Source of the DNA: a bacterium
GTDB taxonomy: Bacteria > Myxococcota_A > UBA9160 > UBA4427
NCBI GenBank assembly: GCA_024742285.1
Contig: JANSYR010000017.1
Location: forward strand, 1-64,000
Reading direction: 5' to 3'
Length of the DNA stretch: 64,000 nt
The notes beneath the pieces are model-generated. The model was not told where the DNA came from. It made no database searches and was given only the letters and a program-made list of their open reading frames with translations. Below, piece by piece: positions 29,596 to 37,165 of this stretch (positions within the stretch are counted from its first letter, which is position 1; every line of letters starts with the position of its first letter). A program made the position numbers and the translations under genes.

Positions 29596-29672
29596 GGTCC
29601 GGGGAGGCCCTTGTTCCCTGAGGGGCATGTGCCCGGGCGATGTCGGATCGGACAAAAAAAATGCTCCTCCGG

Positions 29673-29713
29673 TGACACATGCGTATGGAAGGCACCACTC
29701 TGAAATGACGTCA
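29673..29713. promoter_or_regulatory. Second TGACACATG element and TGACGTCA palindrome upstream of the 29.8-kb gene
   Basis: TGACACATG (29673-29681) repeats nine bases of the tetR operator region. TGACGTCA (29706-29713) is a perfect 8-bp palindrome. Both lie in the 234-bp gap after tetR. Only half of the tetR inverted repeat is present, so binding is uncertain. Confidence 0.35.
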
Positions 29714-29829
29714 GCCCGAACCAAGTGCCCGCCATCGGGCCCAGGGTGAGGGCCGGCAGCGGCGGCCGACCGGGCTTCGCACGAGCGAGGCCGGCCCGGG
29801 CGGTTCACAGGTGGCTGGGAGAACGAGAC

Positions 29830-30261
29830 GTGGCGCGCGGCAGAGTCTGGCAGGGGATTCGGGACTGGTTTCGGCCCGTCGATCGCGCGCCCCAGTCGAA
29901 CGCTTCGCGGGAGGAGACTCTTCCTTCCCAGGAGGCTTCCGATTCCTCCCCGTCCCGAGCGGCTACGCAGCATCCAGGCCGCGAGAACGCCCGCGTCTTC
30001 GACCGCCATGCGACGCGGGCACGAATCGACGCCGAGGGCGGGGCAGAGGTCATCCCGTTTCCCGGCCGACACGCGGCCGAAGCGGTTCTCGACCCGGCCG
30101 ATCTCGGATCCGGTCAGGAGGCCGAGCTCCTGGAGTTCCTGGCGGCGGACGTCGATCCGGTGCCGGCGGACCCGGCCTTCCGCGAGCGGCTTCGCGAAGA
30201 GCTGTGGGAGATGGTCGTCTCCGAAGGACGCCGAATGCCGGGTGACGGCAAGGATCTCTGA
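29830..30261 (+). CDS. Uncharacterised small acidic-tailed protein
   Basis: 143 residues, not recognised. The N-terminus (ARGRVWQGIRDWFRP) is basic and amphipathic; ~25-70 is Ser/Arg-rich and probably disordered; the C-terminal ~55 residues form an acidic helical domain (AELLEFLAADVDPVPADPAF, then RERLREELWEMV). GTG 29830 has GGGAGAACGAG upstream. No signal peptide or TM helix. The gene stands alone after tetR. Confidence 0.6.
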   Translation: MARGRVWQGIRDWFRPVDRAPQSNASREETLPSQEASDSSPSRAATQHPGRENARVFDRHATRARIDAEGGAEVIPFPGRHAAEAVLDPADLGSGQEAELLEFLAADVDPVPADPAFRERLREELWEMVVSEGRRMPGDGKDL

Positions 30262-30278
30262 CCGCGGTCGACCAGGCC

Positions 30279-30311
30279 CTGAAGAGGTGCTGAAGAGGCG
30301 CTGATCAGGGG
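30279..30311. repeat. 11-bp tandem repeat, three copies
   Basis: CTGAAGAGGTG, CTGAAGAGGCG and the diverged CTGATCAGGGG, starting at 30279, 30290 and 30301, right after the preceding stop. Confidence 0.75.
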
Positions 30312-30373
30312 CCTCGATGCGGGCGACCTCGGGCGGCGCGAGCCGTGGGTTCCGCAGGTGCGCGGGTGGGCCC

Positions 30374-30445
30374 GCGTTGCTCGGACGGCGCACGCCGATC
30401 CGCCTCCGCGCATTGCTCGGACGGCGCACGCTGATTAGCCTCCGC
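30374..30445. repeat. 36-bp tandem duplication upstream of methyltransferase-like gene
   Basis: Two units (30374-30409 and 30410-30445) share TTGCTCGGACGGCGCACGC and GCCTCCGCGC, with four differences. The second unit ends two bases before the ATG, so it holds whatever initiation signal is used. Confidence 0.9.
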
Positions 30446-30447
30446 GC

Positions 30448-31023
30448 ATGCGGAACCCGATCCGCCTCAAGAACCTGAGCGTGCGTTACCTGCCGCTCTA
30501 CGTCGCGGGCGTGGCCCTCTTGCTGCTGCACGTTCCGAATCGCGCCGCACTCCTGGCCGCGCTTCCCCCGATCCTGTTCGGGCTGGCAGTGCGTGGTTGG
30601 GGCGCCGGGCACCTCGTGAAGAACGATGTCCTCACGACGACCGGGCCCTACGCCCATCTGCGGCACCCGCTCTACCTGGGCACGCTGCTGATCGGGACCG
30701 GATTCGCGATCGCCGTCGGCGGACTCGTCTCTCTGGCGGTGCTGGCGGTGCTGTGGCCCTGGTTCGCGTTCCACTACTTCCCGCGCAAGGAACGCGCCGA
30801 GAGCGGGCGCCTCGAGGCGCGCTACGGCGAACGGTTCGCGCGCTATCGGGCTGCGGTGCCGGCCCTCTGGCCAGCGCTGCGCCCCTGGCGCGACGACGTC
30901 GTGAACCCGCGGGCGGTCGGCTGGGGGTTCGACCGCTACTCCGACAACAACGAGCTCGGGACTCTGCTGGCGGTCGTGTTCGGGTGGCTCGTCATCTGGT
31001 GGCGGGCCGGAGCGCTCGGGTGA
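30448..31023 (+). CDS. Isoprenylcysteine/phospholipid methyltransferase-family membrane protein
   Basis: 191 residues, about four TM helices. The family signature GPYAHLRHPLYLGTLLIG (~66-83) with F.YFPRKER and RYGERFARYRAAVP is that of ICMT/PEMT-type integral-membrane SAM-dependent methyltransferases. The substrate is unknown; bacterial members methylate lipids or other small molecules. The stop overlaps the GTG of the next gene. Confidence 0.85.
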   Translation: MRNPIRLKNLSVRYLPLYVAGVALLLLHVPNRAALLAALPPILFGLAVRGWGAGHLVKNDVLTTTGPYAHLRHPLYLGTLLIGTGFAIAVGGLVSLAVLAVLWPWFAFHYFPRKERAESGRLEARYGERFARYRAAVPALWPALRPWRDDVVNPRAVGWGFDRYSDNNELGTLLAVVFGWLVIWWRAGALG

Positions 31024-31667
31024 GGGATCCCCTGCCGGTCGTGTTGACGCGCGAGGCGCTGGCAATGCGACCCCGTTCGATTCTGAACGAAGGCGGGAGC
31101 GGCAACCCCGACGTGCTGCTCGTGGAGGGGGAGCGAGCGGATGACCCGCCCGTCGTGGTCAAGGACTACGCGCCCCGGGCCGAGTGGGTGAGGCGGTTTC
31201 TCGCGCCCTCGCTCCTGCGGCGGGAAGCGCGTGCCTATCGTCGGCTGGAGGGCGTCCCGGCGGTGCCGCGCCTGCTCGGCTGCGTCGACGAACTCGCGCT
31301 CGTCCTCGAATACCGACCGGGGCAGCTGCTCTCGCGATCGCTGCGCGGGATGCTGCCCGAGACGTTCCTGCCGGAGCTCGAGTCGGCGATCGCGGAGATG
31401 CACCGTCGCGGCGTCGTCCACCTCGACCTGCGCCATCGCAGCAACGTCCTCGCCGGCGAGGACGGGCATCCGGTCCTGATCGACTTCGCTTCGGCGCTCC
31501 GCTTCGACGTGTCGAAGCCCTGGGGACGCGCCCTCTGCGCGGCGCTCGGCCGTTTCGACCGGCGTGCCCTCGAGAAGTGGCGCGTGCGGCTGATCCCGAT
31601 CCCGGAGAACGGGGATCAGTCGGTGGGAAGCTCGGCGGGCTCGCGGGGGGAGAGCCGGCCGATGTAG
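31020..31667 (+). CDS. Protein-kinase-like / lipopolysaccharide-kinase-like protein
   Basis: 215 residues, single kinase-fold domain. ATP-lysine in VVVKDY (~47-52); hinge-like LALVLEYRPGQLL; catalytic loop HLDLRHRSNVL in place of the usual HxDLxxxN; DFA in place of DFG (VLIDFASAL). The short lobe and HLD.RHRSN pattern fit RIO1/WaaP-type small kinases acting on lipids or LPS cores. GTG 31020 overlaps the previous stop, so it is coupled to the methyltransferase-like protein and may modify the same molecule. Its last 52 bp overlap the convergent exonuclease gene. Confidence 0.75.
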   Translation: MRDPLPVVLTREALAMRPRSILNEGGSGNPDVLLVEGERADDPPVVVKDYAPRAEWVRRFLAPSLLRREARAYRRLEGVPAVPRLLGCVDELALVLEYRPGQLLSRSLRGMLPETFLPELESAIAEMHRRGVVHLDLRHRSNVLAGEDGHPVLIDFASALRFDVSKPWGRALCAALGRFDRRALEKWRVRLIPIPENGDQSVGSSAGSRGESRPM

Positions 31668-32197
31668 TGCCGGAAGCACTCGAGCGTCAGTCGCGCGTCT
31701 TCGAGGGCGCGGTGGGCGACGCCGCCCTCGCCGAGCAGGCCGGCGGTCGTCGCCGCCTGGCGAAGCGAGATCGCCCGGGCCGGCTCTCCGGCGACCAGCG
31801 ACCACGAGTAGAAGAGCGTGGCCAGGTCGATCACGTGGTAATCGAAGGGGTAGGGGATCTCGCACTTCTTGAACGCGCGCTCGAGGAAGATCACGTCCAT
31901 CCGCACGTTCTGGCCCGCCGGAATCACCTTCCGGTCCTTGGGCAGCATCTCCACGATCTCGGACAGGACCTGTCGCACACCCGGCGCCTCGGCCCACAGG
32001 GCTTCGTCGTAGCCGAAGATCTCCGCCGCCTCGGGCGAAATCCGTTCCGGCCGCGCCCGCACGCGCCACTGCGCTTCCGCGTACTCGTTCAGGCGCGCGT
32101 CGGTCAGAATGATCCCGACCTCGGTCAGGTCGTGGATCTCGACGTCGAGCCCCCCGAACTCGCAGTCCAGAAACGCGAAGGCAAACTCAGCACTCAA
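31616..32197 (-). CDS. DEDDh 3'-5' exonuclease (DnaQ/oligoribonuclease fold)
   Basis: Hydrolyses nucleic acid from the 3' end using two metals. Motif I FLDCEFGG (Asp, Glu), motif II GQNVRMDVIFLERAF (Asp), motif III HRALEDARLTLECF (His-x3-Asp): all DEDDh residues present. 193 residues from TTG 32197. ATG 32302 is an alternative that adds 35 Arg/Pro-rich residues. GGAAC lies just before the TTG. Overlaps the kinase-like gene tail to tail by 52 bp. It follows tRNA-Glu on the same strand. A nuclease of DnaQ/Orn type; its substrate is not known. Confidence 0.85.
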   Translation of the reverse strand: MSAEFAFAFLDCEFGGLDVEIHDLTEVGIILTDARLNEYAEAQWRVRARPERISPEAAEIFGYDEALWAEAPGVRQVLSEIVEMLPKDRKVIPAGQNVRMDVIFLERAFKKCEIPYPFDYHVIDLATLFYSWSLVAGEPARAISLRQAATTAGLLGEGGVAHRALEDARLTLECFRHYIGRLSPREPAELPTD

Positions 32198-32337
32198 CGG
32201 TTCGTTCCAATCGATCGGGGGGAGGCGGGGAGGTCGGACGGCTCGGCGAGAAGCGTTCCGGCGCGTCGGGTCCAGCTCGCTCCGCCGACATCCATGGCCC
32301 ATGGCCTGAACGGAGCGCCCGCGGCGCGCGAGGCGCC

Positions 32338-32358
32338 GGACGCCCTCGAAGGGCGTCC
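32338..32358 (-). terminator. Strong hairpin between tRNA-Glu and exonuclease gene
   Basis: GGACGCCC (32338-32345), 5-nt loop, GGGCGTCC (32351-32358); read on the minus strand the loop is TTCGA, which contains UUCG. It stands ~16 bp after the tRNA 3' end and could stop or protect the tRNA transcript. Confidence 0.5.
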
Positions 32359-32373
32359 GCGCCACGCGAAAAA

Positions 32374-32449
32374 TGGCGCTCCCAACGGGACTCGAACCCG
32401 TGTTTCAGCCTTGAGAGGGCCGCGTCCTAGGCCACTAGACGATGGGAGC
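32374..32449 (-). tRNA. tRNA-Glu (anticodon CTC)
   Basis: The minus strand folds as a tRNA of 76 nt with encoded CCA. Acceptor GCTCCCA pairs with TGGGAGC, anticodon stem CGGCC/GGCTG holds loop CTCTCAA with anticodon CTC, and the T arm contains GGTTCGAGTCC. Glu acceptance follows from the anticodon. The gltX gene is in the same window. Confidence 0.96.
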
Positions 32450-32736
32450 GCATCCGGACGGCGGCCGAGACTAGCCGGCGCCTCCGTAGGGGTCAACCCG
32501 GGGGGCGGATCGCGCTCGAACGGTTGCGCTCGTGCTGCGGGTGGGTTCGTCCGACCCGCCCTGCAGGGAAACCCGGGGAGTGACGCCCGTCGTCCGCCGG
32601 TGACGTGGAACGTCACCCTGTGTGCGGCCTCACAGGATCGTCTCGCGCGGTGATCTGCGACACGCGCCGCGGATCCCGAAGGCCCGTCTCAAGGCTGCGC
32701 CGACTCTTGCCGATCAGAGAGGCGTCGCGTGCGCTC
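32450..32736. other. Upstream region of pilA
   Basis: About 290 bp between the tRNA and the pilA promoter; no gene. It contains the 19-bp palindrome at 32599-32617. Confidence 0.5.
32599..32617. promoter_or_regulatory. Palindrome upstream of the pilA sigma-54 promoter (candidate activator site)
   Basis: GGTGACGT-GGA-ACGTCACC, perfect 8-bp arms. It ends 121 bp before the -24 GG of the pilA promoter, a normal place for a PilR-like enhancer-binding protein. The sequence differs from the palindrome at 27581. Confidence 0.55.
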
Positions 32737-32752
32737 TGGCACGCAGGTTGCT
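32737..32752 (+). promoter_or_regulatory. Sigma-54 promoter of the pilin gene
   Basis: TGGCACG-N4-TTGCT with GG (32738-32739) and GC (32750-32751) 10 bp apart. Sigma-54 pilin promoters are known in Pseudomonas, Myxococcus and Geobacter. Expected transcript start near 32763, ~58 nt before the ATG. Confidence 0.92.
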
Positions 32753-32820
32753 CTCCCCTGGATGGGTGGGGCGTGGGTCTTCGTTCGCAGCGACGCGAGC
32801 GACCCCACAGGGAGAAACGC

Positions 32821-33399
32821 ATGGCACGCACGCACCAGAACCGGAATCGAGGCTTCACGCTCGTCGAGCTCATGATCGTCGTCGCGATCATCGGTGTGCT
32901 CGCTTCGGTCGCGATTCCGTCTTATCTCAACTACCAGCTCACCGCGAAGCGCTCCGAGGCGTTCGCGAATCTCGCGTCCCTCGGCAAGGCCCAGAAGGCC
33001 TACTTCGCCGAGTTCAACGACTACGTCCCCGTGGCCGCCGAGCCGAGCTTCACGCTCGGTCAGGCGCCGACGACCTTCGTTCGCGACAGCGCGTCGGTCG
33101 GCACGGCCTTCGCGACCGTCGGCTGGGTCCCGGAAGGCGACGTCTTCTTCGACTACGACACCGCGACGCCGGCCGACCCGTTGACGGGGGCGTGCACCTG
33201 CACCGAGGCGTGCTTCACGGCGACCGCCTACGGCAACCTCGATGGCGACGCGTCGCTCTCGGTCCTGCTCTACACCCATCCCGACCGCCTCGGCGGCTTC
33301 TGCGAGACGGGGCAGGGCGGCAACCAGACGCCGCCCTTCGAGAGCGGGTCACGCATGTTCGACCAGGTCGCGCGGGTCCTCGTCGCGGACGACTACTAG
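32821..33399 (+). CDS. pilA: Type IV pilin (PilA-like)
   Basis: Major or minor pilin subunit, 192 residues. Short basic leader cut by prepilin peptidase after Gly11 ([14 protein letters not shown]), with Glu5 of the mature protein present and a hydrophobic helix [17 protein letters not shown]. The C-terminal globular part has a Cys pair in CTCTEAC and another Cys near the end (GGFCETG). GGGAGAAACGC precedes the ATG. First of a pilus-related run with prepilin peptidase four genes on. Confidence 0.95.
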   Translation: MARTHQNRNRGFTLVELMIVVAIIGVLASVAIPSYLNYQLTAKRSEAFANLASLGKAQKAYFAEFNDYVPVAAEPSFTLGQAPTTFVRDSASVGTAFATVGWVPEGDVFFDYDTATPADPLTGACTCTEACFTATAYGNLDGDASLSVLLYTHPDRLGGFCETGQGGNQTPPFESGSRMFDQVARVLVADDY

Positions 33400-33417
33400 T
33401 CGCGTCGACCGGGTGGA

Positions 33418-33437
33418 GGGCGCCTGGTTCGGCGCCC
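33418..33437 (+). terminator. Hairpin after pilA
   Basis: GGGCGCC, loop TGGTTC, GGCGCCC: perfect 7-bp GC stem starting 18 bp after the pilA stop. No T-tract; it may stabilise pilin mRNA or attenuate readthrough into the downstream TPR/ABC genes. Confidence 0.5.
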
Positions 33438-33472
33438 CCGCTTCGCGTCCACCGCCTTCGGAGTCCTGAGGG

Positions 33473-34456
33473 GTGTCGTCCAAAGCGTTCCAGATCCTCG
33501 CGATGCTCGGCTTCGTGTTCCTCACGGGCTGGGCGCACGCGCGCGTGCCGCTCGAGACGCGCGCGGATCGGGGCGAGGACTTCGTGCCGGCGCCGGCCGC
33601 CGTCGACGCGGCGAGCCTCGGCTTCGATGCGCTGCTGGCCGACTACTACTGGCTCCAGGCCGTGCAGGTCGCCGGGTCCCAGCAGGCCGTCGACGAGCGG
33701 GTCGCGCGTCACCTCGGTCGGCTCGTGGACGTCGTGACGACGCTGAATCCGCACGTCGGACATCCCTATCGCTTCGCCGCGGTCTGGATGACGCATTCCC
33801 GGGCACAGGTCCTCGAGGCCAACCGGCTGCTCGAGCGCGCCATCGCGTTCCATCCCGACGACTGGCGCAATCATTTCTACCTGGGCTTCAACCACTTCTA
33901 CTATCTCGGCAACTATCCGGCCGCAGCCGACGCGCTCGAAGCCGCGATGGACCTCGAAGGGTCCCCCGGCTACCTGCCGCGCCTGGTCGCGCGCCTCAAG
34001 AGTCAGACCGGGGACATCGAGGTCGCCGAAGTCTTCCTCCGCCAGATGCTCGCCGGCACCGACGACCCGCAGGAGCGGGTGAAGTACGAGACCGGCCTCG
34101 ACGAGATCGAGATCGAGCACAAGGCGCGCTTCCTGGACCGGGCGCGCGCGGCCTATCGGGCGCTCACCGGTCGCGACATCGAGCGGGTCGAGGACCTCGT
34201 GACCGGACCGCATCGCGTGATCGAGCAGCTCCCGGATCCGGAGCCCGAGGCGATCCCGGCGCCGCTGCGCCGCGGCTCGGTCTGGCAGATCGAAGACGAC
34301 CGCATCGTCTCCAGCTATCTCGGGGCGCGATACGAGGTCCACTACTCGCACTACGGCGGACAGGAAGGCGCGCTCTTCGGCGAAGAGACGAATCGCCCGG
34401 AGGCGTCCGCCCCGGAAGACGACGTCAGGGAACACGCAGAAGGAGAAGGTGCGTGA
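33473..34456 (+). CDS. TPR-containing protein of the pilin/ABC locus
   Basis: 327 residues. N-terminal hydrophobic stretch (FQILAMLGFVFLTGWAHA) is a signal peptide or anchor. The body is helical and TPR-like (DDWRNHFYLGFNHFYYLGNY, AADALEAAMDLEGSP, DIEVAEVFLRQMLAG). ADYYWLQAVQV near the start is a pattern seen in deltaproteobacterial TPR proteins of pilin loci. GTG 33473. The stop overlaps the start of the ABC ATPase gene (GTGA), so it probably works with the exporter. Confidence 0.8.
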   Translation: MSSKAFQILAMLGFVFLTGWAHARVPLETRADRGEDFVPAPAAVDAASLGFDALLADYYWLQAVQVAGSQQAVDERVARHLGRLVDVVTTLNPHVGHPYRFAAVWMTHSRAQVLEANRLLERAIAFHPDDWRNHFYLGFNHFYYLGNYPAAADALEAAMDLEGSPGYLPRLVARLKSQTGDIEVAEVFLRQMLAGTDDPQERVKYETGLDEIEIEHKARFLDRARAAYRALTGRDIERVEDLVTGPHRVIEQLPDPEPEAIPAPLRRGSVWQIEDDRIVSSYLGARYEVHYSHYGGQEGALFGEETNRPEASAPEDDVREHAEGEGA

Positions 34457-35424
34457 CGGATCGGGGCAACGAGATCGTCCGCGTGCGCGGCATCGTGAAG
34501 GACTTCCGGCCGGGCTTCGGGCTGCGCCGGAAGCGTGTGCTGCACGGCGTGACCTTCGATGTCCAGGACAACGAGATCTTCGGATTCGTCGGACCCAACG
34601 GTGCCGGCAAGACGACCACGCTCAAGGTGCTGATGGGGCTGATCCGACCGACCGAAGGCGGGGCGCGGATCCTCGGCTGCGACGTCGGCGAATCCGAGTT
34701 CCGCCATCAGGTCGGCTTCCTTCCCGAGAACCCCTACTTCTACCCGTTCCTGACCGCCCGCGAGATCCTCGACTTCTATGCGCGGCTGTCGGGCGTGCCC
34801 GCCTCCGAGCGCGCGGCGCGCGTGGACCGTCTGCTCGGGGTCGTGAACCTCGGCCACGCGATGGACGCGCGCCTTCGCACATTCTCGAAGGGCATGTTGC
34901 AGCGGGTCGGGATCGCCCAGGCGCTGATCCACGACCCCAAGGTCGTCTTCCTCGACGAGCCGATGAGCGGGCTCGATCCGCTCGGTCGGATGGAGATTCG
35001 CGATCTGATCCTCTCGCTTCGCGCGGAGGGCAAGACGGTCTTCATGAACACCCACATCCTCTCGGACGTGGAGTCGATCTGCGATCGCGTCGCGATCATC
35101 GTGAAGGGGCGCATCCGGCACCAGGGCCAGATCGAGGACTTCCTCCCGACCGACCGGCGGGAGACCGATGTCCTGATCTCGAGCCTGCCGCCGGAGACCG
35201 CGGACGAGCTCGCGGAGCGCTTCGATCTCGAGATGCGGGGGCTCGGGGAACGCCTCGAGCTGCGCGTGGCGGAGAAGGACGTCAATGGCGTGCTCGATGC
35301 GGTCATGCGCGTGGGCGCCGAGGTCGTCTCGGTGACGCCCCATCGAAGCTCCCTCGAAGACGTGTTCCTCGACGCGGTGCGCGCCGGGGACGAAGGGGCG
35401 ACCGCGCCGGGAGGAGAGCGCTGA
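34453..35424 (+). CDS. ABC transporter ATP-binding protein
   Basis: 323 residues. Walker [11 protein letters not shown] loop in GFLPENPYF, signature [10 protein letters not shown] (a variant of LSGGQ), Walker [14 protein letters not shown], and H loop MNTHIL. A ~90-residue C-terminal domain follows (ends [13 protein letters not shown]), typical of ABC-2 exporter ATPases. GTG 34453. In Myxococcus an ABC exporter near pilA (PilGHI) is needed for pilus assembly; the same role here is inferred from position only. Confidence 0.92.
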   Translation: MTDRGNEIVRVRGIVKDFRPGFGLRRKRVLHGVTFDVQDNEIFGFVGPNGAGKTTTLKVLMGLIRPTEGGARILGCDVGESEFRHQVGFLPENPYFYPFLTAREILDFYARLSGVPASERAARVDRLLGVVNLGHAMDARLRTFSKGMLQRVGIAQALIHDPKVVFLDEPMSGLDPLGRMEIRDLILSLRAEGKTVFMNTHILSDVESICDRVAIIVKGRIRHQGQIEDFLPTDRRETDVLISSLPPETADELAERFDLEMRGLGERLELRVAEKDVNGVLDAVMRVGAEVVSVTPHRSSLEDVFLDAVRAGDEGATAPGGER

Positions 35425-36200
35425 TGGCTTCGCTGCTTCGCATCCACGCCCTTGCGACCAACACGTTCCGCGAGGCAATCCGGAACAAGCTGCTCTACAC
35501 GCTGCTCGGGTTCAGCTTCCTGATGATCGCGTCCGGCGTCCTGCTGGCGACGCTCTCCTACGTCGAGGTCGACGAGATCCTCCAGGACATGGGCATGTCG
35601 GCGATCCGCTTCTTCAGCGCGGGCATTGCGACTTTCGTCGGCATCGGCCTGATCCACAACGAGGTCGACCGCCGCACGATCTTCACGATCCTGTCGAAGC
35701 CGGTCTCCCGGACCGAGTTCCTGCTCGGCAAGTGGGCCGGGCTGACCTTCACCGTCTGGCTCCAGCTCGCCTTGATGGGCATCGCCTTCGCGATCGTCTC
35801 GGCGCTCGCCGGTGCGCCGCTGGTGAGCGACCACTTCCTGGCCATCGCGCTGATCGGCCTCGAGCTGATGGTGCTCGTCGCGATCGCCACGCTCTTCTCG
35901 GCGTTCACGTCGCCGATGCTCGCGGCGCTCTTCACGATCGGACTCTGGATGATCGGCCATCTCACCCGCGACCTGCACGCGCTCGCCCAGCAGTCGGATC
36001 TCGAGAGCGTCGGCCTCGTCGGCAGCTGGGTCTTCCAGCTCCTCCCGGACTTCGAGGTCTTCAACAAGACCCTCGAGGCGGTGCACGGGCTTCCGATCGA
36101 GCGCGGCGAGGTCGGTCTCGCCGTCGCCTACGCGATCGGGTACACGGGCTGCACGTTGCTGCTCGGTTCGATGATCTTCAGTCGTCGGGACTTCAAGTAG
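35424..36200 (+). CDS. ABC-2 type transporter permease
   Basis: 258 residues, six predicted TM helices. N-terminal [20 protein letters not shown], then [20 protein letters not shown] between TM2 and TM3, both typical of ABC-2 permeases. The ATG shares one base with the ATPase stop (TGATG), so the two are coupled. [14 protein letters not shown] is a long extracytoplasmic loop. Partner of the ATPase; substrate unknown, with a pilus link suggested by context. Confidence 0.92.
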   Translation: MASLLRIHALATNTFREAIRNKLLYTLLGFSFLMIASGVLLATLSYVEVDEILQDMGMSAIRFFSAGIATFVGIGLIHNEVDRRTIFTILSKPVSRTEFLLGKWAGLTFTVWLQLALMGIAFAIVSALAGAPLVSDHFLAIALIGLELMVLVAIATLFSAFTSPMLAALFTIGLWMIGHLTRDLHALAQQSDLESVGLVGSWVFQLLPDFEVFNKTLEAVHGLPIERGEVGLAVAYAIGYTGCTLLLGSMIFSRRDFK

Positions 36201-36285
36201 AAGCGAACGTCGTGGGCGCCCGGAACGGGGTCGCCCTAGAGTCTGCGCAGCAGGGATCGGCCGAAGACGGTCGGATGAGGGGAAC

Positions 36286-37158
36286 ATGACGATCGAGATC
36301 GCGCCAGAGGCGCTCCTGCCGGTCGCGCTCGTCTTCGGGTTGCTGGTCGGCTCCTTCCTGAACGTGGTGATCCACCGCGTTCCCGAGGGTCTCTCGATCG
36401 TGTCGCCGCCGTCGCACTGCCCCGGCTGCGAAACCCCCATCAAGCCCTGGGACAACGTCCCGGTCCTGTCCTGGCTCTTCCTGCGCGGTCGCTGTCGCGC
36501 ATGCAGGACGCCCATCTCGGTCCGCTACCCCGCGGTCGAACTCGTGACGGGCCTGCTCTTCGCGGCGATCGCCTGGCGCTTCGGCCCGACGGCGTGGACG
36601 ACGCTCTACTGCCTCTTCGGCGCGGCCCTGATCGCTGCGGCGATGATCGATCACGACCATCAGATCATTCCGGACTCGATCTCGCTGGGCGGTCTCGCGG
36701 CGGCGCTCGTGCTCGTCCCGTCGGTGACCGTGTGGACCGGCGGCGACTTCGTCGCCGCTCTGGTTCGCTCGGCGCTGGGCGCCGCGATCGGTGCGGGCGT
36801 GCTCTGGACCGTCGCGTTCGTCCATGCGCGGGTCTCCGTCGCGATGGGCCGGACCTTCGAGCACTGGCCGGGGGAGGGCGAATCGCTGCCCACGCCCCGT
36901 GAAGCCGACTACTGGCTCTGGTTCCCGGGGCTGGGGCTGGGCGACGTGAAGCTCCTCGCCATGATCGGGGCCGTCGTCGGCCCGCTCGGCGTCCTCGACA
37001 CGATCCTCGCCTCGTCGCTGGTCGGCCTCGTGCTCGGCACGGCCCAGGCACTCAGCCGCGGTGCCCTCGGCCGCCCGTTCGGTTTTGCCCCGGCGATCGC
37101 GGTCGGGACCGTCGCCATCCTCTTCCTGCCGAGGATGTGGCTGCTGCACGTGCTCTAG
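36286..37158 (+). CDS. pilD: Prepilin peptidase / N-methyltransferase
   Basis: Inner-membrane aspartic protease that cuts and methylates pilin-type N-termini. 290 residues, about seven TM helices. Zinc-binding Cys pairs HCPGCETP and GRCRACRTP in the methyltransferase loop. Catalytic aspartates are in [11 protein letters not shown] and [10 protein letters not shown]. About 86 bp separate it from the permease gene. Its substrate pilin is encoded 3 kb upstream. Confidence 0.95.
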   Translation: MTIEIAPEALLPVALVFGLLVGSFLNVVIHRVPEGLSIVSPPSHCPGCETPIKPWDNVPVLSWLFLRGRCRACRTPISVRYPAVELVTGLLFAAIAWRFGPTAWTTLYCLFGAALIAAAMIDHDHQIIPDSISLGGLAAALVLVPSVTVWTGGDFVAALVRSALGAAIGAGVLWTVAFVHARVSVAMGRTFEHWPGEGESLPTPREADYWLWFPGLGLGDVKLLAMIGAVVGPLGVLDTILASSLVGLVLGTAQALSRGALGRPFGFAPAIAVGTVAILFLPRMWLLHVL

Positions 37159-37165
37159 GCCGTGC

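Noticed and set aside
32303-32365. Longer exonuclease N-terminus reaching the tRNA-Glu gene
   Set aside because: The added residues are Arg/Pro-rich and overlap the hairpin after the tRNA; a start at or near 32197 fits the family.
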